A stretch of 64,000 nt of DNA from Paenibacillaceae bacterium GAS479 (GTDB lineage Bacteria > Bacillota > Bacilli > Paenibacillales > Paenibacillaceae): positions 4,732,501 to 4,796,500 of the forward strand of contig LT629764.1 in assembly GCA_900105225.1 (NCBI GenBank). Direction: 5' to 3'. Shown here piece after piece: positions 16,534-25,682 of the stretch. Made by a program: the position numbers and the translations under genes. The notes under the pieces are model-generated. The model ran no database searches. It worked only from the letters and a program-made list of their open reading frames with translations, and was not told where the DNA came from. Each line of letters opens with the position of its first letter. The stretch's first letter is position 1.

Positions 16534-17283
16534 ATGTTTGCAGATTTAACTGGCAAAACGGCTCTCGTCACCGGAGCTTCGCGCGGCATCGGCCGGGCAA
16601 TTGCAGTAGCGCTTGCCGAGGCTGGCGCGGATGTCGCCGTCAACTACTCTGGAAGCGAAGCGGCAGCGGCTGAGACTGCCGCTGCCGTAGAAGCACTCGG
16701 CCGCAAGGCGCTCATCCTCAAAGGCGACGTCGGCAAATCCGCTGATTTCGACGGTTTGGTCAAGAGCGTCCTGGATGCTTGGGGCAAAATCGATATCCTG
16801 GTCAACAACGCCGGTATTACGCGTGACAACTTGATCATGCGCATGAAGGAAGAGGAATTTGACCAAGTTATCGAAACGAATCTGAAGGGTGTATTCAACG
16901 GTATTAAAGCCGTTAGTCGCCCGATGATGAAGCAACGCTTCGGCCGTATTATCAATATTTCTTCGGTCGTTGGCGCGCTTGGCAACCCTGGGCAAGCCAA
17001 CTATGTAGCGGCTAAAGCCGGTGTTATTGGCTTGACGAAGTCCTCTGCCCGCGAGCTGAGCTCACGCGGTATTACGGTCAACTGTGTTGCGCCGGGCTTC
17101 ATCGAGACGGATATGACGGGCAAGCTGCCAGAAGAGGCGCGTCAGGCTCTCTTGGGCGGCATTCCGCTGGCTCGTCTGGGCAAACCGGAGGATATTGCTG
17201 CGGCCGTGCGCTTCTTGGCATCCGATGCGGCGGGTTACATGACCGGCCAAACCGTCCATGTAGACGGCGGCATGTACATGTAA
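16534..17283 (+). CDS. fabG: 3-oxoacyl-ACP reductase (FabG)
   Basis: NADPH-dependent reductase of the fatty-acid elongation cycle, 249 residues, SDR superfamily. Cofactor site [16 protein letters not shown] motif ([11 protein letters not shown]), catalytic Ser in [15 protein letters not shown], and YxxxK at Tyr-157/Lys-161 (YVAAKAG). The C-terminus [16 protein letters not shown] is typical. The AAGGAGGTACG site fixes the ATG; the open frame starts further upstream within fabD. Operon member. Confidence 0.96.
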   Translation: MFADLTGKTALVTGASRGIGRAIAVALAEAGADVAVNYSGSEAAAAETAAAVEALGRKALILKGDVGKSADFDGLVKSVLDAWGKIDILVNNAGITRDNLIMRMKEEEFDQVIETNLKGVFNGIKAVSRPMMKQRFGRIINISSVVGALGNPGQANYVAAKAGVIGLTKSSARELSSRGITVNCVAPGFIETDMTGKLPEEARQALLGGIPLARLGKPEDIAAAVRFLASDAAGYMTGQTVHVDGGMYM

Positions 17284-17400
17284 CTTGGAGCATCCGGCTA
17301 TGCTATAACGCAGTGCGTGAACGGTTGCAAAGCATGGAGCCGTTTACGTGTGGCATTTTGAAACAGATTCTCGTATAATACCATGGAGGAGGTGAACCGG

Positions 17401-17634
17401 ATGTCCGAAGTAGTGGATCGCGTCAAACGCATCGTAGTCGATCGCCTTGGCGTTGACGAAGCGGAAGTAACCCTCGAAGCTTCCTTCAAGGATGACCTCG
17501 GCGCTGACTCGTTAGACGTTGTCGAGCTGGTCATGGAACTTGAAGATGAATTCGACCTGGAGATCTCTGATGAAGATGCAGAGAAGATTACAACTGTGGG
17601 AGAAGTAGTCAATTACATACAATCTCATACGTAA
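17401..17634 (+). CDS. acpP: Acyl carrier protein
   Basis: Small acidic carrier for growing acyl chains, 77 residues. The phosphopantetheine attachment Ser-37 lies in [13 protein letters not shown]. Helices before and after are typical ([33 protein letters not shown]). The GGAGGAGGTG site is spaced for this ATG and not the one 18 bases upstream. It is separated from fabG by 117 bases that contain TATAAT (17374-17379) without a properly spaced -35, so a local promoter is uncertain. Confidence 0.97.
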   Translation: MSEVVDRVKRIVVDRLGVDEAEVTLEASFKDDLGADSLDVVELVMELEDEFDLEISDEDAEKITTVGEVVNYIQSHT

Positions 17635-17644
17635 TTGCCAACAA

Positions 17645-17672
17645 GAGTCCCGTTTTACGACGGGACTTCTCT
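17645..17672 (+). terminator. Terminator-like hairpin after acpP
   Basis: AGTCCCGT and ACGGGACT-type arms flank a short loop, followed by a pyrimidine-rich TTCTCTCTT tail. The U-run is interrupted, so readthrough is possible. Confidence 0.65.
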
Positions 17673-17677
17673 CTTAG

Positions 17678-17859
17678 AGTGCGTGTTCAAAAAGGTCGTC
17701 ATTGGGCACCGAGAAGGTTGTATGAACGGGAAGAAGGAGGAGCGGAGTGTAGGGCAGACCTACATGAGCACCGGACTTCGAAGGTGAACACAAGATTCGA
17801 TGTCGAGTCCGCTTCCTGGTTTACATCGTGATCAATGGCGGCCTTTTTGAATAACCACT
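17678..17859. repeat. ~180-bp repeat with terminal inverted repeats, copy 1 (MITE-like)
   Basis: The core runs from TTCAAAAAGGTCGTCATT on the left to AATGGCGGCCTTTTTGAA on the right, which are near-perfect inverse complements, with AGTGCGTG/ACCACT outside. The interior is about 92% identical to a second copy at 20181-20361 in the same direction. No open frame long enough for a transposase is present. The interior holds AGAAGGAGGAG and CTTCGAAG. It fits a non-autonomous mobile element or a repeated structured RNA; nothing in it is recognised as a known family. Confidence 0.7.
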
Positions 17860-18094
17860 TAAAGGGGCAATCTCCGCAAGGTTCTTCCAATGCAGCTAAC
17901 CGTGCTGCGGTACTGCTGCCTTCAATTAATCCGCTGCCTGCGCCACTGAAGTGACAGGCGCTGGAATCATCCCGCTTCATCTGATTTAATTGCAAGCAGC
18001 CCGCGCCGCTGGCGCCGGGATTCCTATATAAGTTAGACAAGCTATACGACGGTTGAACAATCGCCGTCCATCTTGCCGTTCTCCGAGGTGAATA
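17860..18094. other. Intergenic stretch between repeat copy 1 and fabF
   Basis: No gene can be supported here. A minus-strand frame (18040 down into the repeat) begins at a TTG without a ribosome site and contains MKRDDSSACHFSGAG and EEPCGDCPFKW, then runs into the repeat. It may be the remains of a gene cut by the repeat, but it is not recognised. TATATAAG near 18029 could belong to a fabF promoter; no clear -35 was found. Confidence 0.3.
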
Positions 18095-19342
18095 ATGTCC
18101 ATGAAAAATAGAGTCGTAGTTACCGGCCTAGGTGTATTGACAAGCCTAGGTGACAATAAGGAAGAGTTCTGGGGAAACCTGATGGAAGGCAAGTCGGGCA
18201 TATCCAGCATCGAATCATTCGACGTCTCTGACTATACAACGCAAATCGCGGCGGAAGTTAAAGATTTCAGCCCAGAGAAGTACGGACTGGACAAAAAGGA
18301 AGCACGTCGCATGGACCGTTTCGTCCAGATGGCAGTTGTAGCGAGTCTAAAAGCGATTGAAGACGCGAAGCTGCGCATTGGCGAGAACAGCGATGCCGAG
18401 CGCACTGGCGTAATGGTCGGCTCCGGTATCGGCGGCCTGGGAACTTGGGAAGATCAGCATAGCATCCTGCTCGAAAAGGGTCCTAAGCGCGTCAGCCCAT
18501 TTTTCATCCCGATGATGATTGCCAATATGGCATCTGGCCAAGTGTCCATGGCGACAGGCGCTAAAGGGCCTAACTCGACGGTTGTGACCGCCTGTGCGAC
18601 TGGAACGCATTCGATCGGCGATTCATTCAAAATGATCCAACGCGGCGATGCCGACGTTATGATCTGCGGCGGCGCCGAGTCGACGATTCGTCCCATGGCA
18701 ATGGCTGGATTTTGCAGCATGCGGGCGATGTCCGTGCGCAACGATGAGCCGCAACTAGCCAGCCGTCCCTTCGATGTAGACCGTGACGGATTCGTCATGG
18801 GCGAAGGAGCGGGCGTACTGATCCTTGAATCGCTGGAGCATGCACAGGCGCGCGGCGCACATATTTACGCTGAGGTTATCGGCTACGGTATGAGCGGCGA
18901 TGCGCATCATATGACGGAGCCTGATCCTGCTGGAGCGGCACGTTGCATGAAGATGGCGATTCGCGATGCCGGCCTCAAGCCGGAAGATATCGATTACATT
19001 AATGCTCACGGTACCTCGACGCCGGTTGGCGACAAGTCCGAGACAACTGCAATCAAAACGACATTCGGCGACCATGCCTACAAGCTGGCTGTCAGCTCCA
19101 CCAAGTCGATGACGGGCCATCTGCTCGGCGCCGCGGGCGGAGTAGAGGCGGTTATCCTGGCAATGACGCTGGAGCAAGGTATTATCGCACCGACGATCAA
19201 CCTTGTGAACCAAGATCCAGAATGCGATCTTGATTACGTACCGAACGTACCACGTAAGGCGGACGTGCGAGTGGCGCTCTCGAACTCTTTCGGCTTCGGC
19301 GGCCATAACGCGACGATCATCTTGAAAAAGCATGAAGCGTGA
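18095..19342 (+). CDS. fabF: Beta-ketoacyl-ACP synthase II (FabF)
   Basis: Elongating condensing enzyme of fatty-acid synthesis, 415 residues. Thiolase fold with catalytic Cys-167 in [12 protein letters not shown], first His in [13 protein letters not shown], second His in [16 protein letters not shown], and the C-terminal [13 protein letters not shown]. The start is [14 protein letters not shown], with GAGGTGA upstream. It lies downstream of a MITE-like repeat and a terminator-like hairpin, so it probably has its own promoter. Its 3' end overlaps rnc by 11 bases. Confidence 0.96.
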   Translation: MSMKNRVVVTGLGVLTSLGDNKEEFWGNLMEGKSGISSIESFDVSDYTTQIAAEVKDFSPEKYGLDKKEARRMDRFVQMAVVASLKAIEDAKLRIGENSDAERTGVMVGSGIGGLGTWEDQHSILLEKGPKRVSPFFIPMMIANMASGQVSMATGAKGPNSTVVTACATGTHSIGDSFKMIQRGDADVMICGGAESTIRPMAMAGFCSMRAMSVRNDEPQLASRPFDVDRDGFVMGEGAGVLILESLEHAQARGAHIYAEVIGYGMSGDAHHMTEPDPAGAARCMKMAIRDAGLKPEDIDYINAHGTSTPVGDKSETTAIKTTFGDHAYKLAVSSTKSMTGHLLGAAGGVEAVILAMTLEQGIIAPTINLVNQDPECDLDYVPNVPRKADVRVALSNSFGFGGHNATIILKKHEA

Positions 19343-20030
19343 TCGATTTCAAGATCTTCAGCGGCAATTGGGTCTTCCGTTTCGCAAACCCCAGCTGCTG
19401 AGACTGGCCTTTACGCATACATCTTATGTCAACGAGCATCGGAGCAGTGTTTCCGAAGATAACGAGCGGCTGGAGTTTCTCGGTGATGCCGTGCTGCAAC
19501 TGCTCGTCTCGGAGCATCTATTCCAGACTCATCCCCAGCGGCCCGAGGGCGAGCTGACCCGGATGCGGGCGGCTATCGTCTGCGAGCCATCGCTGGCGCG
19601 CTTTGCAGAGCTGCTTGACTTCGGTTCCTTTGTCCGGCTCGGCAAGGGCGAGGAGCAGCTCGGCGGACGACAACGTCCGGCGCTGCTGGCAGATCTGTTT
19701 GAAGCTTTTGTCGGTGCGCTCTACTTGGATGCTGGTGTGGACACCGTTCGGGAGTTTCTCCGCAAGGAGATGTTCCCGCGGCTGGAGGACACGCCTGGGC
19801 TATCCGGCAAGGACTACAAGTCCAAGCTGCAGGAGCTGGCGCAAAACTTGTCACTCGGCGCAGTGGAATATCGCGTAGCCGAGGAGCGGGGGCCTGCTCA
19901 TGACCGTGAGTTCGTCGTCGAGGTGCTAGTCGGCGAGCAAGTGCTTGGCATCGGCTCCGGCCGCACCAAAAAAGAAGCCGAGCAACGCGCGGCTGAGGAA
20001 GCTTGGGAGCGGACACGCGAGAAAGTATGA
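19332..20030 (+). CDS. rnc: Ribonuclease III
   Basis: Double-strand-specific endoribonuclease for rRNA processing and antisense RNA decay, 232 residues. The RNase III domain shows the signature [15 protein letters not shown] and a second metal-site block [17 protein letters not shown] dsRNA-binding domain follows from [14 protein letters not shown] to [13 protein letters not shown]. Start [14 protein letters not shown] overlaps the fabF end, so expression is coupled. The order fab-acp-rnc-smc-ftsY matches Bacillus. Confidence 0.96.
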   Translation: MKRDRFQDLQRQLGLPFRKPQLLRLAFTHTSYVNEHRSSVSEDNERLEFLGDAVLQLLVSEHLFQTHPQRPEGELTRMRAAIVCEPSLARFAELLDFGSFVRLGKGEEQLGGRQRPALLADLFEAFVGALYLDAGVDTVREFLRKEMFPRLEDTPGLSGKDYKSKLQELAQNLSLGAVEYRVAEERGPAHDREFVVEVLVGEQVLGIGSGRTKKEAEQRAAEEAWERTREKV

Positions 20031-20068
20031 CCGTCTGGGCCGTATGGTCACAGGCGGGCGCCAAGGTT

Positions 20069-20110
20069 GTCCCGGTTACCTGATCGTTTACAGGTGCCCG
20101 GGACTTTTTT
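20069..20110 (+). terminator. Strong terminator after rnc
   Basis: GTCCCGG..ACCTG pairs with CAGGT.CCGGGAC, an interrupted 12-pair stem, followed by six T residues. Confidence 0.92.
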
Positions 20111-20180
20111 GGTCGAATGGAATATGTATCCTATGCTGTATCGAGAGTTTGCGGAGCTGTTTCGCTCATTCTCTCCTATG

Positions 20181-20361
20181 AGTGCGTGTTCAAAAAGGTC
20201 GCCATTTAGCACCGAGAAGGTTGTGTGAACGGGAAGAAGGAGGAGCGGAGTGTAGGCAAACCTACATGAGCACCGGACTTCGAAGGTGAACACAAGGTTC
20301 GATGTCGAATTGGCTTCCTGCTTTACTTCGTGATCAATGGGGGCCTTTTTGAACAACCTCT
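20181..20361. repeat. ~180-bp repeat with terminal inverted repeats, copy 2 (MITE-like)
   Basis: Same element as at 17678-17859, in the same orientation, with about 13 differences over the 166-base core. It runs from AGTGCGTGTTCAAAAAGG to CCTTTTTGAACAACCTCT. Its right end lies just 35 bases before the smc start codon and may provide part of the smc promoter region (TATGATACAAT begins at its edge). The rest of the rnc-smc gap (20031-20395) holds the terminator above and nothing else that I can recognise. Confidence 0.7.
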
Positions 20362-20395
20362 ATGATACAATAGTCGCAAGAGGTGACACCGACCT

Positions 20396-23300
20396 ATGTT
20401 GTTGAAACGTATTGAACTATCCGGTTTTAAGTCCTTCGCTGATAAGACCGAGATGGAGTTTGTCCGGGGTATTACCGCTGTTGTCGGCCCCAATGGGAGC
20501 GGCAAAAGCAATATTTCCGACGGCATCCGCTGGGTGCTGGGGGAGCAGAGCGCCAAAAGTCTGCGCGGCGGCAAGATGGAGGATATCATCTTCGCTGGCA
20601 GTGATGCGCGTAAAGCGGTCAATTTTGGCGAAGTGTCGCTGACGCTGGACAATACTGACGGTACTCTTTCTGTAGAGCACCACGAGGTGACGGTCACACG
20701 GCGTGTGCATCGCAGCGGCGACAGCGAGTACATGATTAACCGCCAGCCTTGCCGGCTAAAGGATATTACCGAGCTGTTCATGGACACCGGCATCGGCAAA
20801 GAGGCTTACTCCATAATCGGCCAAGGCCGGATCGAGGAGATTCTCAGTACCCGCTCGGAGGACCGTCGCGGTATTTTTGAGGAAGCTTCAGGCATTGTAA
20901 AGTACAAGTCCCGCAAAAAGGAAGCCCAGCGCAAGCTGGACGACACCGAGAACAATCTGCTGCGCATCCATGATCTTGTGTCGGAGCTGGAGGATCAGGT
21001 GGAGCCGCTGCGGGAGCAGTCCGAACGTGCGGTACTGTACAAGGCGCTCAAGGAAGAGCTCAAAAACAGCGAGATTTCCCTGTATGTCCACCAGATCGAC
21101 GGCGTGCATAAGAGCTGGAACGAGAACAGCGGACGTCTGGAGGCTCTGAAGCAGGAGGAGCTGGAGCTTGCCTCGGTTGTCAGTCGTCATGATGCTTCCT
21201 TGGAGAAGGACCGTCAGCAGCTGCGCCGCCTGGAGGAGCAGATTGAAGAGCTTCATGCCGGGATGCTGGAGTACAGCGAGGAATTTGAAAAATGCGAGGG
21301 CTACGGCGAGGTGCTCAAGGAACGCCGCCATTATCTCGGCGACAGCCGTGAGCAGCTGCAGCAGTCGCTTGAAGCGCTGACGCTACGGAAGGCCGAGCTT
21401 ACCGCCGAGGAAGACACGGTACGAGCCAAGGCTGGCATCCTGGAGGCCGAGCTGATCGATCTGCGCAGCCGCATGGGTAGCGAGGAGAATCGGCTGCAAG
21501 GCGTTGCAGGCGGCACCTCGATTGAGGCTGGCGAGTCGCTGAAGGGCGAGCTGCTTGAAGTGCTCAGCACGATGGCTCAGCTGCGCAACGAGATCCGCTA
21601 TGCGGAACAGCAGCAGGAAGCGTTGCTGCGGCGCAAGGAAAGGCTCGGCGGGGAAGAGGGCAAGTGGCAGGAGCAATCTAGCCGCCTTGGGGCGAGGCAA
21701 GCGGAGCTTAGCAAGGCGCTCGCGGCTACGTCTCTTGAGCTAGAGAGCATCGGCAGCAAATACATACAGGAATCACAGCGCGTCCAGCAGCTGCAAAAGC
21801 AGCAGGAAGAAGCGTCCGGCGCTCTGAGGAGCTGGGAGCAGCGCAAGGAGGCGTTAGTGTCCCGCCGCGATACGATGAAGGAAATGCAGGATGCGCTTGA
21901 CGGGTTTATGCACGGCGTACGTGAGGTGCTGAAGGCGTCTCGCCGCTCTTCTGGCGGCCTGGATGGCGTGCATGGAGCTGTGGCTGAGTTAATTCGTGTG
22001 CCGCAGCGCATCGAGACGGCGGTAGAAACCGCGCTTGGCGGTTCTCTACAGCATGTCGTCATGCAAGACGAGCGGACGGCGCGGGCGGCGATTGCTTTTC
22101 TGAAGCAACGCCAGCTCGGCCGAGCGACGTTCCTGCCGCTTGATGTCATCAAGGCGCGGACTGTACCGGAGCAGGACCGTAGGCAGATCGCTTCGATAGA
22201 GGGCTTCATCGGCATCGCTGCGGAGCTCGTCACGAGTGAGCCGAAGTATGAAGCGATCGTCGGCAATCTGCTCGGCAATGTGCTGCTTGCCGACAATTTG
22301 GAAGCGGCGAATCGCATCGCCGCACGCTGCAGCTATCGCTTCCGCGTCGTGACGCTGGAAGGCGACGTTGTTAATGCAGGCGGCTCCATGACTGGAGGAA
22401 GCCTGCAGAAGAAGGGGGCCAGCTTGCTAGGCCGCCAAAGACAAATTGAGCAGCTCGACGAGGAGTCGCGCGAGCTACAGCAGCAGTTGGACCGCGTGCG
22501 GGCGGAGCTGTCCGACCTGCGCAAGGAAGGTTCGATCGCGGCGCAGAACCGCGATGAGCTGCGCGAGAGCGCGGAGCGCCTCAAGCTGCAGGAGCAGCAG
22601 CAGCGCGCCGAGCTGCAGCATGCTGAGAGTGAGCTTGCTGCGCTGGCGGAGCAAGGAGCTGTATTCAGCGCCGACCGCTCCGGATACGAGGCGGAGGAGC
22701 AGGGGCTCGTCCAGAGCGCGGCCGATGCGGCTGTGCGGCTGGACGAGCTGGGCATCCGCGAGGCTGGGCTGCAGGAAGCGATCCGTATCGCCGAGGAGCG
22801 CCGCAAGGCGAACGAATCGGAGAAGGAAGAGCTTCAGGTTCAGCTGACTGATCTTAAGATCCAGGTGGCCAAGGCGGATCAGGAGCGGCTCGCCGTGCAG
22901 GATACGCTGAACCGGCTGCGCGGCGAATCGAGCCGGACGGGAAGCGAGGCTGCTGCTGTTGAAGTGCAGCTGCGCCAACGATCCGCCGAGCTTGAGAAGC
23001 TGGAGGCGGACTCCGTGCTGCAGATCGAGGAACTGAACCGGCTGCGTCTGCGTAAGCAGGAATGCAGCGAGCAGACCGATCTGAAGCGCTCTGCGCGCGC
23101 CGACAAGAGCCGTGAGCTGGAACTCATGGAAAATGAGACGCGCGAACAGAGGAACGGACTGAAGCGTGTGGAAGAGCAGCTGCGTCAGACCGAGATCGCC
23201 GTCAACCGGCTCGATGTCGAGCTGGATAATCTGCTGCGCAAGCTGAGTGAGGAGTACGGCCTCAGCTATGAGCTGGCCAAGGCGCGTTATACGCTGGAAG

Positions 23301-23986
23301 GCGATGCTGCGGAAACCCAGTCTGCCGTAAGAGATCTCAAACGGCGCATTGGAGCGCTCGGTGAGGTCAATCTTGGGGCGATCGAAGAGTACCAGCGCGT
23401 ACGCGAGCGCTTCGAGTTTCTCGACAGCCAGCGGCAGGATCTTATGGAAGCAAAAGCGACGCTTTACGAGGTCATCCGCGAGATGGAGGAAGAGATGTCC
23501 CGTCGCTTCCGTATTACCTTCGAGGAAATCCGCAAACATTTTGTCGTTGTGTTTGCCAAGTTGTTCGGCGGCGGTCGCGCCGATTTGACGCTTGCCGATC
23601 CCGAGCGGATTTTGGATACGGGCATCGATATTCTGGCTCAACCGCCAGGCAAAAAGCTGCAGAATCTACAGCTGCTGTCGGGCGGGGAGCGGGCTCTAAC
23701 AGCAATTGCGTTGTTATTTGCCATCCTGCAGGTGAAGCCGGTGCCGTTCTGTGTGCTCGACGAAGTCGAAGCGGCGCTCGATGAGGCCAATGTATCGCGC
23801 TTTGCCCAGTATTTGCGGGAGTTTTCCGAGTTGACTCAATTCATCGTTGTTACGCACCGCAAAGGCACGATGGAAGAGGCCGATGTGCTGTACGGTGTCA
23901 CGATGGAGGAGGGCGGCGTGTCCAAGCTCGTGTCGGTGCGCCTGGAGGACGAGTTCGGAGACGAAGGTGAGTCTGCATCTGCGTGA
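20396..23986 (+). CDS. smc: Chromosome segregation ATPase SMC
   Basis: Structural maintenance of chromosomes protein, 1196 residues, which forms dimers with ScpA/ScpB to organise and segregate the nucleoid. Head: Walker A VVGPNGSGKSNISDGI near residue 32, and IIGQGRIEEIL. Long heptad-type coiled coils run about 170-500 and 680-1010. The hinge is near 515-665 (GVHGAVAELIRVP ... NAGGSMTGGS). The C-terminal head has the signature LSGGERALTAIALLF (about 1094) and Walker B PFCVLDEVEAALDEAN (about 1118). The GAGGTGA site is 12 bases upstream. Very long antisense frames in this gene are shadows of its skewed codon use. Confidence 0.97.
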   Translation: MLLKRIELSGFKSFADKTEMEFVRGITAVVGPNGSGKSNISDGIRWVLGEQSAKSLRGGKMEDIIFAGSDARKAVNFGEVSLTLDNTDGTLSVEHHEVTVTRRVHRSGDSEYMINRQPCRLKDITELFMDTGIGKEAYSIIGQGRIEEILSTRSEDRRGIFEEASGIVKYKSRKKEAQRKLDDTENNLLRIHDLVSELEDQVEPLREQSERAVLYKALKEELKNSEISLYVHQIDGVHKSWNENSGRLEALKQEELELASVVSRHDASLEKDRQQLRRLEEQIEELHAGMLEYSEEFEKCEGYGEVLKERRHYLGDSREQLQQSLEALTLRKAELTAEEDTVRAKAGILEAELIDLRSRMGSEENRLQGVAGGTSIEAGESLKGELLEVLSTMAQLRNEIRYAEQQQEALLRRKERLGGEEGKWQEQSSRLGARQAELSKALAATSLELESIGSKYIQESQRVQQLQKQQEEASGALRSWEQRKEALVSRRDTMKEMQDALDGFMHGVREVLKASRRSSGGLDGVHGAVAELIRVPQRIETAVETALGGSLQHVVMQDERTARAAIAFLKQRQLGRATFLPLDVIKARTVPEQDRRQIASIEGFIGIAAELVTSEPKYEAIVGNLLGNVLLADNLEAANRIAARCSYRFRVVTLEGDVVNAGGSMTGGSLQKKGASLLGRQRQIEQLDEESRELQQQLDRVRAELSDLRKEGSIAAQNRDELRESAERLKLQEQQQRAELQHAESELAALAEQGAVFSADRSGYEAEEQGLVQSAADAAVRLDELGIREAGLQEAIRIAEERRKANESEKEELQVQLTDLKIQVAKADQERLAVQDTLNRLRGESSRTGSEAAAVEVQLRQRSAELEKLEADSVLQIEELNRLRLRKQECSEQTDLKRSARADKSRELELMENETREQRNGLKRVEEQLRQTEIAVNRLDVELDNLLRKLSEEYGLSYELAKARYTLEGDAAETQSAVRDLKRRIGALGEVNLGAIEEYQRVRERFEFLDSQRQDLMEAKATLYEVIREMEEEMSRRFRITFEEIRKHFVVVFAKLFGGGRADLTLADPERILDTGIDILAQPPGKKLQNLQLLSGGERALTAIALLFAILQVKPVPFCVLDEVEAALDEANVSRFAQYLREFSELTQFIVVTHRKGTMEEADVLYGVTMEEGGVSKLVSVRLEDEFGDEGESASA

Positions 23987-24089
23987 TGAGCTGACATTTA
24001 TAAACATCGATAGCTGAGCGAAGGTTGTTCCTCGTTCGCCCTATCAAAACGCTAAATTTTACCCCAATGCAAGCATCGGAGGGATTGGA

Positions 24090-25082
24090 ATGGGCTTTTT
24101 TAAGAAGCTTAAGGATAGCATCGCGAGCAAAACGGAATCCGTCACAAATGTATTTAAAGAAGGTCTGGCCAAGACGCGCACGGCCCTCGTCGAAAGAGTC
24201 GAGGAGTTAATCACGCGGCGCAAAAAGATCGACGAAGAGTTCTATGAGGAGCTTGAGGAGATTCTGATCAGCGCCGATGTCGGCGTCAATACGGTTATGG
24301 ATCTGATCGAAGATCTGCGTGCCGAGGTTAAAAAGCGGAAGATCGAAGATGCGGCTCAGCTGCAGCCTGTGCTCTCCGAGAAGCTGATCGGCTTGCTCGG
24401 CGCGGACGACAACAACATCTTGCGCATGGCCGAGAGCGGCATTACGGTCATCCTGTTCGTCGGCGTGAACGGCGTCGGCAAAACGACGACGATCGGCAAG
24501 CTTGCTCATCGCTTCAAAAGCGAAGGCAAATCGGTACTGCTGGCCGCTGGTGATACATTCCGCGCCGGGGCGATCGAACAGTTGGAAGTTTGGGGCCAGC
24601 GTGTCGGCGTTGATGTCATTCGCCAGCAGTCGGGCTCCGACCCGGCGGCCGTTATGTTTGATGCCGTACAGGCAGCCAAGCAGCGTAAGGTAGACGTATT
24701 GTTATGCGACACGGCGGGACGGCTGCAGAACAAGAATAACCTCATGGATGAGCTGAACAAGATTTTCCGCGTTATCCAGCGGGAAATCCCAAGTGCGCCG
24801 CATGAGGTACTGCTTGTGCTCGATGCCAACACAGGCCAGAATGCGCTCAGCCAAGCGAAGCTTTTCGGCGAGAAAAGCGGTGTGACCGGTCTTGTACTGA
24901 CCAAACTGGACAGCACTGCCAAGGGCGGCATCGTCATCGCGATTCGGCATGAGCTGAGTCTGCCGGTTAAGTTTGTTGGTCTCGGCGAGAAGATGGAGGA
25001 TCTCCAGCAGTTTGACAGCGAGCAGTTCGTGCATGCGTTGTTTGCCGGGCTAATTCGCGATCAGGAGCCGGAGAAAGAGTAG
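24090..25082 (+). CDS. ftsY: Signal recognition particle receptor FtsY
   Basis: GTPase receptor that docks the SRP-ribosome complex at the membrane, 330 residues. The N domain (about 1-100) is a helical bundle starting MGFFKKLKDSIASKTESVTN. The G domain has G1 GVNGVGKTTTIGKLAH (about 126), DTFRAGAIEQL, DTAGRLQNKNNLM (about 207), TKLDSTAKGG (about 271) and the closing GLGEKMEDLQQF. The long acidic A domain of enterobacterial FtsY is absent, as usual in Bacilli. The GGAGGG site is present. It is followed by a separate promoter for ylxM-ffh. Confidence 0.96.
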   Translation: MGFFKKLKDSIASKTESVTNVFKEGLAKTRTALVERVEELITRRKKIDEEFYEELEEILISADVGVNTVMDLIEDLRAEVKKRKIEDAAQLQPVLSEKLIGLLGADDNNILRMAESGITVILFVGVNGVGKTTTIGKLAHRFKSEGKSVLLAAGDTFRAGAIEQLEVWGQRVGVDVIRQQSGSDPAAVMFDAVQAAKQRKVDVLLCDTAGRLQNKNNLMDELNKIFRVIQREIPSAPHEVLLVLDANTGQNALSQAKLFGEKSGVTGLVLTKLDSTAKGGIVIAIRHELSLPVKFVGLGEKMEDLQQFDSEQFVHALFAGLIRDQEPEKE

Positions 25083-25130
25083 CTCCTTCGCCGATTACTG
25101 GGCTACCTTCAGGGTGACAAGGTTCAGAGC

Positions 25131-25159
25131 TTGACACCTGCTGCGCTCTGCGTTATGAT
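25131..25159 (+). promoter_or_regulatory. Sigma-A promoter for ylxM-ffh
   Basis: TTGACA at 25131-25136 and TATGAT at 25154-25159 with a 17-base spacer. It overlaps what would otherwise be an extended ylxM frame and shows that translation must begin later. Confidence 0.85.
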
Positions 25160-25199
25160 AGGTCTCGCGAAGGAACATCCGGCGGAAGGAGCTGCTGTG

Positions 25200-25592
25200 A
25201 TGGGAGCGGACAGCCGCGATGCATTAGAGAAGACGACCCGGATTAACATGTTGTTCGATATATACGGGCCGCTGCTCACCGAGAAGCAGATGGACATTAT
25301 GACCTACTACTTCCGGGAGGACTTCTCTCTCGGCGAGATCGCTGCAGAGCTTGGCGTCAGCAGACAGGCTGTATATGAGCATGTGAAGCGTGGAGGCTTG
25401 CTGCTAGAGGAGTACGAGGCGAAGATCGGCCTGCTGGGCCGCTCGCTCTCGGCGGCGTTGCTGCTCGACAACCTGGATCATGCGCTAAGTGAGGCGCATG
25501 GTATGGCAGCGTCTGAGGCCCGAAGGATTCAAGGGCTGGCTCGGGAGCTTCGGGAAGCGTTGCTTCCCGGGGCGCAGAACGATGGAACGTAA
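25200..25592 (+). CDS. ylxM: YlxM family DNA-binding protein (SRP-associated)
   Basis: Putative helix-turn-helix protein of the YlxM/p13 (UPF0122) family, 130 residues, always beside ffh and thought to influence SRP function. The N-terminus has EKTTRINMLFDIYGPLLTEK, then a sigma-factor-like HTH: YYFREDFSLGEIAAELGVSR followed by QAVYEHVKR. The C-terminal half is helical. The ATG at 25200, with AAGGAGC upstream, is chosen because the promoter sits at the 5' end of the longer frame. It is 90 bases before ffh and likely co-transcribed. Confidence 0.92.
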   Translation: MGADSRDALEKTTRINMLFDIYGPLLTEKQMDIMTYYFREDFSLGEIAAELGVSRQAVYEHVKRGGLLLEEYEAKIGLLGRSLSAALLLDNLDHALSEAHGMAASEARRIQGLARELREALLPGAQNDGT

Positions 25593-25682
25593 TTAGACTG
25601 CCCCTGGCGATGAAGCCGGTGGCATGAAATAGATACGACTTACGAAGACGAATAACGATGAAGCGGACAGGAGGTGGCGACG

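Noticed and set aside
17358-17379. acpP promoter TTGAAA/TATAAT
   Set aside because: The two hexamers are only 10 bases apart, too close for a functional sigma-A promoter.
22475-23641. 388-codon frame on the minus strand inside smc
   Set aside because: It is the antisense shadow of a GC-skewed coiled-coil gene. smc has full domain motifs on the plus strand; the shadow has no ribosome site and no recognisable domain.
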